A stretch of DNA of 64,000 nucleotides. Source: Anaerolineae bacterium (GTDB taxonomy: Bacteria > Chloroflexota > Anaerolineae > Anaerolineales > Anaerolineaceae). The notes beneath the pieces were generated by a model, which was given only the letters and a program-made list of their open reading frames with translations, had not been told where the DNA came from and did no database searches. Below, piece after piece: positions 55,344-63,062 of the stretch. The position numbers and the translations under genes were made by a program. Each line of letters starts with the position of its first letter. Position 1 is the first letter of the stretch. The stretch is from positions 186,001-250,000 of the forward strand of contig JABLXC010000001.1 in NCBI GenBank assembly GCA_013178185.1. The letters run 5' to 3'.

Positions 55344-56096
55344 ATGGAAATGGAAGGAAAAACTGCGCTGATCACCGGCGGGGCGCAACGGGTAGGCAAG
55401 GCGATCACCCTCGGGCTGGCGCGCGCCGGCGCCAATGTGATTGTCAACTATAACCGTTCGGCAGATGAAGCCGAACAGACGATCCGCGAAGTGGAAGCGC
55501 TGGGCGTTTCTGGCCTGGCGGTTCAGGCAGATGTTTCAGACTGGGAACAGGTCCAACGCATGTTCGAGGAGATCAACCGCAAAACGAATGGCGTGGATAT
55601 CCTTGTCAACAATTCTTCGCTTTTTCTTACCACACCGGTGCCCACGACCAACCTGGAAAACTGGCATAAGGTTACCAGCGTCCTGATTGATGGGGCGTTC
55701 TATTGCTCCAATCTGGCGGCGTTCAGCATGTTGGAAAAAAAAGAAGGAGCGATCGTAAACATTGTTGACCTTTCGGTGTGGGAAGCCTGGCCGAAGTTTT
55801 CAGCGCATGCGGTTGGAAAATCTGGGCTGATGGCATTGACTCGGCAGTTTGCCCTGGATCTTGCGCCCTACGTGAGGGTGAACGCAGTCTGTCCTGGACC
55901 GGTCTTGCCGCCTACTCATTACAGTCCTGAGAAAATTAAGCGTACTGCAGGCAAGACCCTGTTGCATCGCTGGGGTTCGCCTGAGGATATCTCGAAAGCC
56001 GTGAATTTTTTGATTGATGCGGATTACATCACCGGCGAGGTGATCATCGTTGACGGCGGGCAGCGCTTTGGGCATCGCCAGTTGGAAGAAGGATAG
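55344..56096 (+). CDS. PTR1/FolM-like short-chain dehydrogenase with His in place of catalytic Tyr
   Basis: NAD(P)-dependent Rossmann protein of 250 aa. The cofactor loop is ALITGGAQRVGKAITLGLAR, the second strand NVIVNYNRS hints at NADP, and NNSSLFLTT replaces NNAG. The active-site region reads NIVDLSVWEAWPKFSAHAVG then KSG. Lys is in place and an Asp sits 13 residues before the catalytic position, as in pteridine reductases, but that position is His, not Tyr. Either His serves as the acid/base or the protein does something other than reduction. It lies between the isomerases and the aldolase, so a sugar role is likelier than a pterin role. Confidence 0.85.
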   Translation: MEMEGKTALITGGAQRVGKAITLGLARAGANVIVNYNRSADEAEQTIREVEALGVSGLAVQADVSDWEQVQRMFEEINRKTNGVDILVNNSSLFLTTPVPTTNLENWHKVTSVLIDGAFYCSNLAAFSMLEKKEGAIVNIVDLSVWEAWPKFSAHAVGKSGLMALTRQFALDLAPYVRVNAVCPGPVLPPTHYSPEKIKRTAGKTLLHRWGSPEDISKAVNFLIDADYITGEVIIVDGGQRFGHRQLEEG

Positions 56097-56149
56097 CCAC
56101 TCGTTTTTGATGACGAGAGTTCTAAATTTGGAAAGAAGGAGATTTAATC

Positions 56150-56935
56150 ATGAGTGTTACACGAAGAATGGGACGAATTTTTGCGCCGGACGGCAAGGCT
56201 TTGATCGTTGCCATGGATCATGGCGGTATGGATGGCCCTTGTAAAGGTCTTGAAAATCCTGGAAAAACGATCGAAAAAATTGTGACTGGCGGCGCCAATG
56301 CCATTTTGACGACCTACGGCCTGGCGCGGCGCTACGCGGCAGAACTGGCCGGCATCGGTTTGATCTTGCGGTCGGATGGCGGCGGCACTTCGATTGGACC
56401 AGGCGGTGGTCCTGGCAGGATCTTCTTCGAGGTAGAAGAAGCCCTGCGGCTGGGCGCTGATGCGATGGCTGTATCCGCCTTCCCTGGCGCGCCGAACGAA
56501 GGGGAGACGATGGAAAACCTGGCCTACATCGCCGGCGAGGCGCACAAATGGGGTATTGCTGTGCTAGGCGAAATGGTCCCCGGCGGGTTCGACAGCCCTG
56601 CGGACAAACGCACCTCGGAAACCGTCGCTCTTTCGGCGCGGGTGGGCGCTGAACTGGGAGCGGATATTATCAAGACGCCGTATGTCTCCGGCTTCGAAGC
56701 GGTCACCAGCACCAGCTACGTGCCGGTGGTCATTTTGGGCGGCGCCAAGCGTGGTAAAGAACGCGATATGCTGGCCGATATCAAAGCAGCGATTGATACA
56801 GGCGCATCCGGTGTCGCGATCGGACGGAATATCTGGCAATCCGAAAATCCAACTGCCATGACGGCTGCCGTGGCTGCCATCCTGCACAAAAACGCCAGCG
56901 TGGACGAGGCCATGGCCATTCTGGCGGGCAAATAG
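56150..56935 (+). CDS. Class I aldolase of the DeoC/FbaB/LsrF family
   Basis: Schiff-base aldolase of 261 aa with a TIM-barrel fold. Key stretches are [17 protein letters not shown] near residue 18, [31 protein letters not shown] with the expected Schiff-base Lys in IIKTPY, and [20 protein letters not shown], the phosphate-binding end. Relatives cleave fructose 1,6-bisphosphate (FbaB), cleave or transfer from the AI-2 derivative (LsrF), or condense in aromatic synthesis (AroA'). In this operon it probably splits the phosphorylated ketose made by the FGGY kinase. GAAGGAG lies before the ATG. Confidence 0.9.
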   Translation: MSVTRRMGRIFAPDGKALIVAMDHGGMDGPCKGLENPGKTIEKIVTGGANAILTTYGLARRYAAELAGIGLILRSDGGGTSIGPGGGPGRIFFEVEEALRLGADAMAVSAFPGAPNEGETMENLAYIAGEAHKWGIAVLGEMVPGGFDSPADKRTSETVALSARVGAELGADIIKTPYVSGFEAVTSTSYVPVVILGGAKRGKERDMLADIKAAIDTGASGVAIGRNIWQSENPTAMTAAVAAILHKNASVDEAMAILAGK

Positions 56936-56951
56936 CGCTCTTTTGTTGATC

Positions 56952-57071
56952 ACACCCTTGTTCAATAAGAGCTTGCCAGTGACTCAACACCTTGCAGGGA
57001 AACCGGAAGAACCATGGAAAAACCTCCTGCTGGTTTACCGATAAACCGGAGCTAATCGAAAGCAAGGGTGT
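56952..57071 (+). ncRNA. Structured intercistronic RNA element (candidate)
   Basis: The 166-base gap between the aldolase and SDR genes is framed by a 9-bp inverted repeat, ACACCCTTG (56952-56960) and CAAGGGTGT (57063-57071). Inside are GCAGG/CCTGC (5 bp) and GGTTTA/TAAACC (57032-57037 with 57042-57047, a 4-base loop), plus purine-rich unpaired stretches such as GGGAAACCGGAAGAACC. Gaps elsewhere in this operon are mostly 15-65 bases. A closing stem with inner hairpins is how riboswitches and processing elements look. I could not match it to a known class. Confidence 0.4.
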
Positions 57072-57101
57072 CTTATAAACTTTCGATTGGGAGAATAAAA
57101 A

Positions 57102-57896
57102 ATGAAACCAGACTTCAAACGATTTGTTGGCCAGGTGGCCGTAGTGACCGGCGGCGCGAAGGGGATCGGCGGGGCGTGCGCGCTGCGTTTTGCTCAAGAG
57201 GGCGCTAATGTGGCGATCCTTGATATTGAAATGACGGCGGCAGAAGAGAACGCCAAAGCCTGCCGCGCCGAGGGCGTAGAGGTGTTGGTGCTGAACTGTA
57301 ACGTCGCTGATGAAATCAGCGTCCAGAACGCTATCGACGCGGTGGTTAAAAAATGGGGCCGCATTGATGTCCTGGTGGCTTCAGCCGGTATCTATAGCGG
57401 CAAACCCCTGCCAGAGGTGAGCCTGAAACAGTGGCAACGCTTGATTGATATCAATTTGACCGGCGTTTTCCTCACCAACCGGGCGGTGGCGCCGATTATG
57501 ATGAAGCAGAAATCCGGCAGCATCATCAATGTCGCTTCAATGGCCGGGAAGACAAGTTTTCCCGGATCGGCGGAATATTCAGCCTCTAAGAGCGGAGTGA
57601 TTGGATTGACGCGCTCGGTGGCGATGGATATGGCGCCGTATGGCGTTACCGTAAACGCCCTTTGCCCGGGCAATACTTTGACCGATATGGTTATTAAAGA
57701 AGTATCCGTGCAGGTTGGCAAAGCAGTTGGTATGAGCAGTGAGGAATGGATTAAGATGCGCGCCAACGATGCGCCGCTGAAACGGCTTGCCGAGCCGTGG
57801 GAAATGGCAGGCGTGACTGCTTTCCTGGCCTCGCAAGACTCGCGCTATCTCACAGGGCAGGCTATCGAGGTGGATGGCGGGATCATCATGAGCTAG
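57102..57896 (+). CDS. Short-chain dehydrogenase/reductase (classical)
   Basis: NAD(P)-dependent oxidoreductase of 264 aa. Cofactor motif VAVVTGGAKGIGGACALRF, then an acidic residue in VAILDIEMT (suggesting NAD), VASAGIYSG for the NNAG region, Ser in NVASMAGK and the intact YSASKSG Tyr-Lys pair with Ser 13 residues before Tyr. The C-terminal sequence RYLTGQAIEVDGG is standard. It resembles polyol or 3-oxoacyl dehydrogenases such as sorbitol-6-phosphate or glucitol dehydrogenases. In the operon it could oxidise a sugar alcohol to a ketose. Only 15 bases separate it from the zinc dehydrogenase gene. Confidence 0.92.
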   Translation: MKPDFKRFVGQVAVVTGGAKGIGGACALRFAQEGANVAILDIEMTAAEENAKACRAEGVEVLVLNCNVADEISVQNAIDAVVKKWGRIDVLVASAGIYSGKPLPEVSLKQWQRLIDINLTGVFLTNRAVAPIMMKQKSGSIINVASMAGKTSFPGSAEYSASKSGVIGLTRSVAMDMAPYGVTVNALCPGNTLTDMVIKEVSVQVGKAVGMSSEEWIKMRANDAPLKRLAEPWEMAGVTAFLASQDSRYLTGQAIEVDGGIIMS

Positions 57897-57911
57897 AAAT
57901 TTGAGGTTTGC

Positions 57912-58949
57912 ATGACAAAAACAAGGACAACGATTTTTAACGGGCCTAAGCAACTGGAAGTGCGCGAGGTTGAGCTTCCGGCGCTAGGAGAGCGACAAGT
58001 GCTCGTCAAGGTAAAGGCCTGCGCGCTTTGTACGTGGGAGCAGCGCTTCTACAAAGGTTCCGCTAGCGAAGACTATCCTTTTCGCGGTGGACATGAGGTC
58101 TCCGGCGAGGTGGTTGCTCTCGGCAGCCGGGCAAAAACGGACGCCAGGCCGGGCGATGGCGCTTCGCTGGCGATCATGACGCGCTGCGGGGCGTGCGATA
58201 ACTGCCGTCGCGGCATGGATAACTTTTGCGAGAATGATGACGGCGGCAAGATCCCCGGTTTGCCCTGGGGACCAGGCGGTTTGAGCGATTATGTGATCGT
58301 CGAAGACTACCAGCTCTACAAAGCAGCCCCCCCTTATGACTATGCAGCGCTAGCGTTGGCCGAGCCGGTGGCCTGTGTGCTGCGCAGCGTCGAAGCCCCT
58401 GCCCTTGAAAAAGGCGATGCCGTTCTGGTGCAAGGCGTTGGCATGATGGGACTGCTCCACGTCCAACTGCTCCAGCTTCGTGGGGTGCGCGTGTTGGTGA
58501 GCGAACCAGACGCCGCTCGTCGCCAGAAGGCGCTGGAGGAAGGCGCAATCGCGGCGTACAACCCGATGGAAGAAGACGGGAAGCAATTCGTCCAGGATCA
58601 CACCGGCGGGCGTGGAGTGAAGGCTGTCTTCTTCACCGCCGGGGGTGTTCCAGCGATTGAAGCGGGTATCCCACTGCTTGCAAAACGCGGTTGGTTGTGT
58701 TTGTATGGCTCGATCCATCCCAAGGGGCCGCTCACGGTTGACCCCAATCTGATTCACTACAATGAACTTGTGATCACGGGCACCTTCTCGCACACCAAGT
58801 CCAGCTTCCGGCAGGCGGTGGCGTTACTGGCGCAAGGCCAAGTGAACACTGCGCCGTTCATCAGCGAAAGGGTAGCCTTTCCCAAAGTGGATTATGCTTT
58901 TGAGCGCGCCATCAGCCCAGATACTTATCGGGTTGTAGTGGAATTTTAA
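57912..58949 (+). CDS. Zinc-dependent alcohol/polyol dehydrogenase (MDR family)
   Basis: Medium-chain dehydrogenase of 345 aa. The catalytic zinc region has ACALCTWEQRFYKG and GGHEVSGEVVALG. Structural-zinc cysteines occur in TRCGACDNCRRGMDNFC. The Rossmann motif is VLVQGVGMMGLLHVQLLQL followed by an acidic residue in VLVSEPDAARR, in keeping with NAD. The closest patterns are sorbitol, threonine and scyllo-inosose/2-keto-inositol dehydrogenases. Its place between an SDR and a sugar kinase argues for oxidation of a polyol or cyclitol. The start at 57912 lies 15 bases past the previous stop. Confidence 0.92.
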   Translation: MTKTRTTIFNGPKQLEVREVELPALGERQVLVKVKACALCTWEQRFYKGSASEDYPFRGGHEVSGEVVALGSRAKTDARPGDGASLAIMTRCGACDNCRRGMDNFCENDDGGKIPGLPWGPGGLSDYVIVEDYQLYKAAPPYDYAALALAEPVACVLRSVEAPALEKGDAVLVQGVGMMGLLHVQLLQLRGVRVLVSEPDAARRQKALEEGAIAAYNPMEEDGKQFVQDHTGGRGVKAVFFTAGGVPAIEAGIPLLAKRGWLCLYGSIHPKGPLTVDPNLIHYNELVITGTFSHTKSSFRQAVALLAQGQVNTAPFISERVAFPKVDYAFERAISPDTYRVVVEF

Positions 58950-58966
58950 CTTGTAAGGAAGCGAGC

Positions 58967-60481
58967 TTGTCAACAGAAAAAGTATTGCTTGGGATTGATA
59001 TTGGTACTCAAGCGGTGAAAGTGCTGGCGGTGAGTTTGGATGGCCGCGTGCTGGCCCAGTTTGGGTTGGAGCGCGGCCCCAGCCATCCGCATCCGGGCTG
59101 GGTTGAAATGGACGCCGCACAAGACCTGTGGGGGCCGGTTGTTCAACTGCTAAAGAGGTTGTTTAGCAGTTCGGCGGTTCGTCCGCAGGATATCGCCGTG
59201 GTGGGGGTGAGCGGCCTGGTGCCGTGTCTGTGCCCGCTGGATGAGCAAGGCAACCCAGCCGGCGAGGTGATCCTGTATTCTGATAACCGCGCTTTGGATG
59301 AACTGGCTTGGGTTAATCAAACGGCTGGCCTCTCCTTGACTGCCGAAGCGGTGGTCCCAAAGCTGGTCTGGATTCGCAACCGCCAGCCGGAACGTTTTAA
59401 CCGCATTCGTACGATCTTCTCTGCCCATAATTTTGTCGTTTACCGGCTGACCGGGGTGAGGGTTGTGGATTATGATACGGCTGGCATCCTGGGAGGAATT
59501 TTTGACCGCCAGAGCAAGAGCTGGCGCGTGGAGATCTTTGAGAAACTGGGGTTGTCCCCTTCTTTGCTTCCTCCTTTGTCTCCGGCGACAGGGCTGGTGG
59601 GAACCATCACGCCTGAAGCGGCCCAACAGACCGGTTTACCAACCGGTATCCCGGTGATTGCCGGCAGCGGCGACACTTTTCCGACGATTGTTGGTTGCGG
59701 CGTGATTGATGTTGGCGACGCGATGGTTTCCTATGGAACCACCGGCCTGCTCACGCTGGCTCAGAAACCGCTGGTGCATTCGGCGGGTGGGCCGCACTTC
59801 GATGACGGCAAGGGAGAAGCCTCTGTTGCCTGGGTAGCCAATATTCTTTCAGCCGGGAGGCTGGTGCGATGGTATTGCGAGCAATTTGGCCAAATGGAAC
59901 ACACCATTGCCCGCCGGATGGGGGTGAGTATGCATGACCTGCTGGATGCCCAGGCAGGGCGGTTGCCGCCCGGCGCTGACGGTTTGATCATTCTACCGCA
60001 CTGGCTTGGCCGCCGTACGCCGGATCCCACGCCGCACATCAGTGGGGCGATGATTGGCTTTACGCCCAGTCACACGCCGGCGCATATTTACCGGGCTATC
60101 CTTGAATCTTTTGGGTATAATATGCGGCAGACATTTGAAGCGGTGCGCTCGCAAGCAAAGCGGGTTGTCGCCACGGCAGGGGGGGCGCGCAGCCGCTTGT
60201 GGCGGCAGATTGTGACCGATATCCTCAAGACGCCGATCGAGTATTACCCTTCGGCCAGCGGCGCTTTGGGGATTGCGTTTCTTGCCGGTTATGCTGCCGG
60301 GTTGATACAGGACTTCAATGACATTAAAAGGCACTGGCTGCAAGGCGCCGAAGTCACGATTCCTGAACCGTCACTGACGCCAGTTTATGATCGGTACTTC
60401 GAGGTCTATTGTAATTTTGACCGCGAGATGGCTGCGCCCTTTGCTCAATTGGCGCAACTTGCGGCGCATTCTACAGAATAA
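58967..60481 (+). CDS. FGGY-family carbohydrate kinase (xylulokinase-like)
   Basis: ATP-dependent sugar kinase of 504 aa. The N-terminal phosphate loop is LLGIDIGTQAVKVLAVSLDG. The first-domain substrate segment WVEMDAAQDLWGPV is as in xylulokinases. The second-domain phosphate motif is GSGDTFPTIVGCGVIDVGDA followed by VSYGTTGLL, and the closing region has TAGGARSRLWRQIVTDILK. The substrate is a ketose or polyol by family; L-fuculose, xylulose, erythritol and AI-2 kinases are all relatives. TTG 58967 is the start, with AAGGAA six bases before it. With the LsrF-like aldolase it gives a phosphorylate-then-cleave pair. Confidence 0.93.
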   Translation: MSTEKVLLGIDIGTQAVKVLAVSLDGRVLAQFGLERGPSHPHPGWVEMDAAQDLWGPVVQLLKRLFSSSAVRPQDIAVVGVSGLVPCLCPLDEQGNPAGEVILYSDNRALDELAWVNQTAGLSLTAEAVVPKLVWIRNRQPERFNRIRTIFSAHNFVVYRLTGVRVVDYDTAGILGGIFDRQSKSWRVEIFEKLGLSPSLLPPLSPATGLVGTITPEAAQQTGLPTGIPVIAGSGDTFPTIVGCGVIDVGDAMVSYGTTGLLTLAQKPLVHSAGGPHFDDGKGEASVAWVANILSAGRLVRWYCEQFGQMEHTIARRMGVSMHDLLDAQAGRLPPGADGLIILPHWLGRRTPDPTPHISGAMIGFTPSHTPAHIYRAILESFGYNMRQTFEAVRSQAKRVVATAGGARSRLWRQIVTDILKTPIEYYPSASGALGIAFLAGYAAGLIQDFNDIKRHWLQGAEVTIPEPSLTPVYDRYFEVYCNFDREMAAPFAQLAQLAAHSTE

Positions 60482-60544
60482 TGAAGCTGACCTGAACGCG
60501 ATAACTGTTGTCGGGTCGGGTTCTCAAGAGAGGGTTTATCGACC

Positions 60545-61198
60545 ATGGTTGAAAAAAATGGTACTGCGCAGCCGACGATCAGTACCCGCCTGAAGAAGAA
60601 ACGGGTTCAGGCGGGGCTGAGTATCCGAGAACTGGCGAGGCGCACAGGGTTGACGGCTTCGTTCATCAGCCAGGTGGAAAACGAGAAAGCCAATGTTTCG
60701 CTTGACTCGCTTCGGCGGATTTCAGAGGTGTTGGGTGTACAAATGTTGTACTTCCTTTCTGATTTTGGGATAAACAATGGCGTCGAGCTGCGGGCTGTTT
60801 CGGAGGAATCGATCACAACTGGCGGTATGGCTGAAGCGCAAAACCTGGTGGATCGAACTCATCCCCTGATCAAATCAAATATGCGCGCCAGGTTATTCCT
60901 TCCGGACGCCGGGATCACGTATGAATTGTTGACCTCACGCCTGGATCACAAGATGGAAGCCTTTATGGGGAGAATGTCGCCCGGCACGGGGAATGTGGGC
61001 AGCAAATTGAGCATCCCGACTGAGGAATTTATTTTTGTGTTGGCCGGTGCATTGAGAGTTGGCATTGGCGACCAGATTTACCTGGTTGAAGCTGGTGACT
61101 CTATCTATTTTGAGGGGCAGTCTTTAACCTGCCTGGCAAGCGGCAGCGACACAGAAGAGACGATCTGGCTTTCGGTGGTCACGCCGCCTGCTTTCTAG
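60545..61198 (+). CDS. XRE-family regulator with C-terminal cupin domain
   Basis: Transcription regulator of 217 aa. Residues about 14-70 are a helix-turn-helix of the XRE type (STRLKKKRVQAGLSIRELAR, then RTGLTASFISQVENEKANVS). The rest is a cupin sensor domain (IPTEEFIFVLAGALRVGIGD and VEAGDSIYFEGQSLTCLASG). Such HTH-cupin proteins bind a sugar or acid metabolite in the cupin and control the operon they belong to. Being the last gene after the kinase, it is the likely local regulator acting on the palindrome at 53366-53381. The ATG at 60545 has only a weak ribosome binding site. Confidence 0.92.
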   Translation: MVEKNGTAQPTISTRLKKKRVQAGLSIRELARRTGLTASFISQVENEKANVSLDSLRRISEVLGVQMLYFLSDFGINNGVELRAVSEESITTGGMAEAQNLVDRTHPLIKSNMRARLFLPDAGITYELLTSRLDHKMEAFMGRMSPGTGNVGSKLSIPTEEFIFVLAGALRVGIGDQIYLVEAGDSIYFEGQSLTCLASGSDTEETIWLSVVTPPAF

Positions 61199-61224
61199 CG
61201 GTTATGGCGCCCCTTGGGGCTGAG

Positions 61225-61265
61225 AAAAAGAGCAGCGCTACCTCTACGGCAGCGCTGCTCTTTTT
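61225..61265. terminator. Bidirectional terminator
   Basis: A 10-bp stem GAGCAGCGCT/AGCGCTGCTC (61230-61239 with 61251-61260) is flanked by AAAAA on the left and TTTTT on the right. It therefore works as an intrinsic terminator for both the plus-strand sugar operon and the minus-strand oxidoreductase operon, which converge here. Confidence 0.9.
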
Positions 61266-61334
61266 AGGAACTACGAATGAACGTGTGAATTTACAGTGTT
61301 TTTAGGCAGCGAGGCTATCTCATCTCTTGCCCGC

Positions 61335-63062
61335 TTAATTCCACATCGCATCCATTTCTTCCAGTGGAACATCGAAGATCGTATTGTTGGGCGCCACCTG
61401 CTCTTTAATGAAATACTCTGGCAGGCGGTCGTCTTCGGTTGTGAACCCGGCGGCGCGATTGAACTGGATTTCGAGCTTGATGGTGCGCAGGCCAAGCTGG
61501 TTCAGCCAGTCATCCGGAAGATCAACGCCATAGATGGAGCGCATCATGTTCACGGCAAAATCGGGCCGCTGGCCGACTGCCCCGGTATTGAAAGCGCACA
61601 AACCGAGGGCGTCATAGGCGGCGCGCTGGATCTGCATGGCGCGCGAGGCGCCGACGGCTTTGGAGGCATCCATGTGGTTAATGGGTAGAAAGACCGTCAA
61701 TCCAGCGGTGTGATCGGCGCCCATCGGGCTGGTGGCGTAAGTGACGCCCGTGCCTTTGACGACGCGCGGATCATAAGCGCTCATCGCCTGGCCCTTGACC
61801 GCCGGGATGCGCTTGACGTTCAAGGCCTTGCCGGTATGCACCACGCCGTTGGCGACCAATTTGCCTAGTTCTCCTCCGGTAGAAATTTCCTCCAGCACTT
61901 CGGCGGCGCGTTTGCCGTCTCCAAAACGCGGCAAATTCATGCTCTTATAGGGCTCAGGGGCGCAGCCTGTCTCTGCAGCTTCCATCATTACGCCCAGCGC
62001 CGCGCCGACCTCGATGGTGTCCAATCCGAGCTCGTTGCACAGATAATTGAGATGGGCTACCTCATCGAGAGAGGAAATATCCAGGTTGGATCCGCACAGA
62101 CCAAGCGTTTCAAACTCGATCGGCGTGACCGCCAGCGTACCGTCTTCCTTTGGGAAGATATTACTGCACTGAATAACGCAGCCCCGCATACAGGCGTGGG
62201 TTGGCGTTCCCACGCCGTCGCGCGCCATGATCAGGTCATACATCGTCTCGGCGCTTATGCCTTCAGCATTGTCCATTCGCCCGATACTGAAGTTGCGCAC
62301 AGGCAGACCGCCCAGGGTCTGTACTTGCATCACGGTTGAAGCTGTTCCAAATTTCCGCAGGGTGGTCACGCGCTCGTTTGCGGCGACGAATTTATTGAAC
62401 TCTACAATCTTTGTACGAGCTTCTTTTTCTGTTGCGATGCTGGTTTTGCCAGTGATCTTGCGGATCAGAACGGCCTTCAGTCCCTTGCTTCCCATCACGG
62501 CGCCCATCCCGCCCCGGGCTGCCAGGCGGGAAGGCCGGTCTTCTGCATCCGAAACAGCGATACCTGCGCCTTTATAGAGGTGCTCGCCTGCATAACCGTT
62601 GCAAATAAAAACGTACCCTTCGCCGAAATCTCTTTTCAACGCTTCAGCCAGCTGGCTGTTCCAAAGGTTTTGGTAGGGCTTTCCGTCTGCGAGACGTGGG
62701 CCCTTCTCATCCAGGATAAAAATGGAGAGATCGCCTGCCGGGCGCATACCGGTGAAAACGATTGCCCGGTATCCCAATGCGGCGATGCTGTCGCCGCCCA
62801 TTCCGCCAGCGTTGGATTCTTTTATGCCGCCGGTCAGCGGGCTCTTGCCGCCGACAGAAAGCCGCCCGCCCGTGGAAACGTTGCGGCCGGAAAGCGCGCC
62901 AGCTGCAAAAACTAATATGTTTTCGGGGCCGAGCGGGTCGGACTTAGGCGGGACCATTTCTGAAACGAGCATTCCAGTCAGCAGGCGGCCGCCGAGCAAG
63001 GGATCTTCCAGGATTCTTTCTTGGGGTTCGCCATTGGCGAGGTTGACGATCAAAATTTTCAT
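61335..63062 (-). CDS. Aldehyde:ferredoxin oxidoreductase family (tungsten/molybdenum pterin)
   Basis: Oxidoreductase of 575 aa interconverting aldehydes and carboxylic acids with ferredoxin. The N-terminal AOR domain has the pterin-binding GGRLSVGGKSPLTGGIKESN. The iron-sulfur cysteines lie in HACMRGCVIQCSNIFP (C-x3-C-x3-C), with a further Cys in LGLCAFNTG near the end. Typical AORs are about 600 residues, so this is full length. Pairing in one transcript with an iron alcohol dehydrogenase (ATGA overlap) suggests acid-aldehyde-alcohol conversion for redox balance. No AOR-activation or W/Mo cofactor genes are seen in the window. The subgroup cannot be settled by eye. Confidence 0.93.
   Translation of the reverse strand: MKILIVNLANGEPQERILEDPLLGGRLLTGMLVSEMVPPKSDPLGPENILVFAAGALSGRNVSTGGRLSVGGKSPLTGGIKESNAGGMGGDSIAALGYRAIVFTGMRPAGDLSIFILDEKGPRLADGKPYQNLWNSQLAEALKRDFGEGYVFICNGYAGEHLYKGAGIAVSDAEDRPSRLAARGGMGAVMGSKGLKAVLIRKITGKTSIATEKEARTKIVEFNKFVAANERVTTLRKFGTASTVMQVQTLGGLPVRNFSIGRMDNAEGISAETMYDLIMARDGVGTPTHACMRGCVIQCSNIFPKEDGTLAVTPIEFETLGLCGSNLDISSLDEVAHLNYLCNELGLDTIEVGAALGVMMEAAETGCAPEPYKSMNLPRFGDGKRAAEVLEEISTGGELGKLVANGVVHTGKALNVKRIPAVKGQAMSAYDPRVVKGTGVTYATSPMGADHTAGLTVFLPINHMDASKAVGASRAMQIQRAAYDALGLCAFNTGAVGQRPDFAVNMMRSIYGVDLPDDWLNQLGLRTIKLEIQFNRAAGFTTEDDRLPEYFIKEQVAPNNTIFDVPLEEMDAMWN

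Noticed and set aside
56952-57071. Cobalamin riboswitch
   Set aside because: GGGAAACCGG recalls the conserved core, but the other boxes and the order of helices are missing and no cobalamin gene is near. Kept only as an unassigned structured element.
55344-57896. Pterin biosynthesis role for the PTR1-like SDR
   Set aside because: The family likeness is real, but every neighbour is a carbohydrate enzyme and the catalytic Tyr is missing, so I did not assign a folM symbol.
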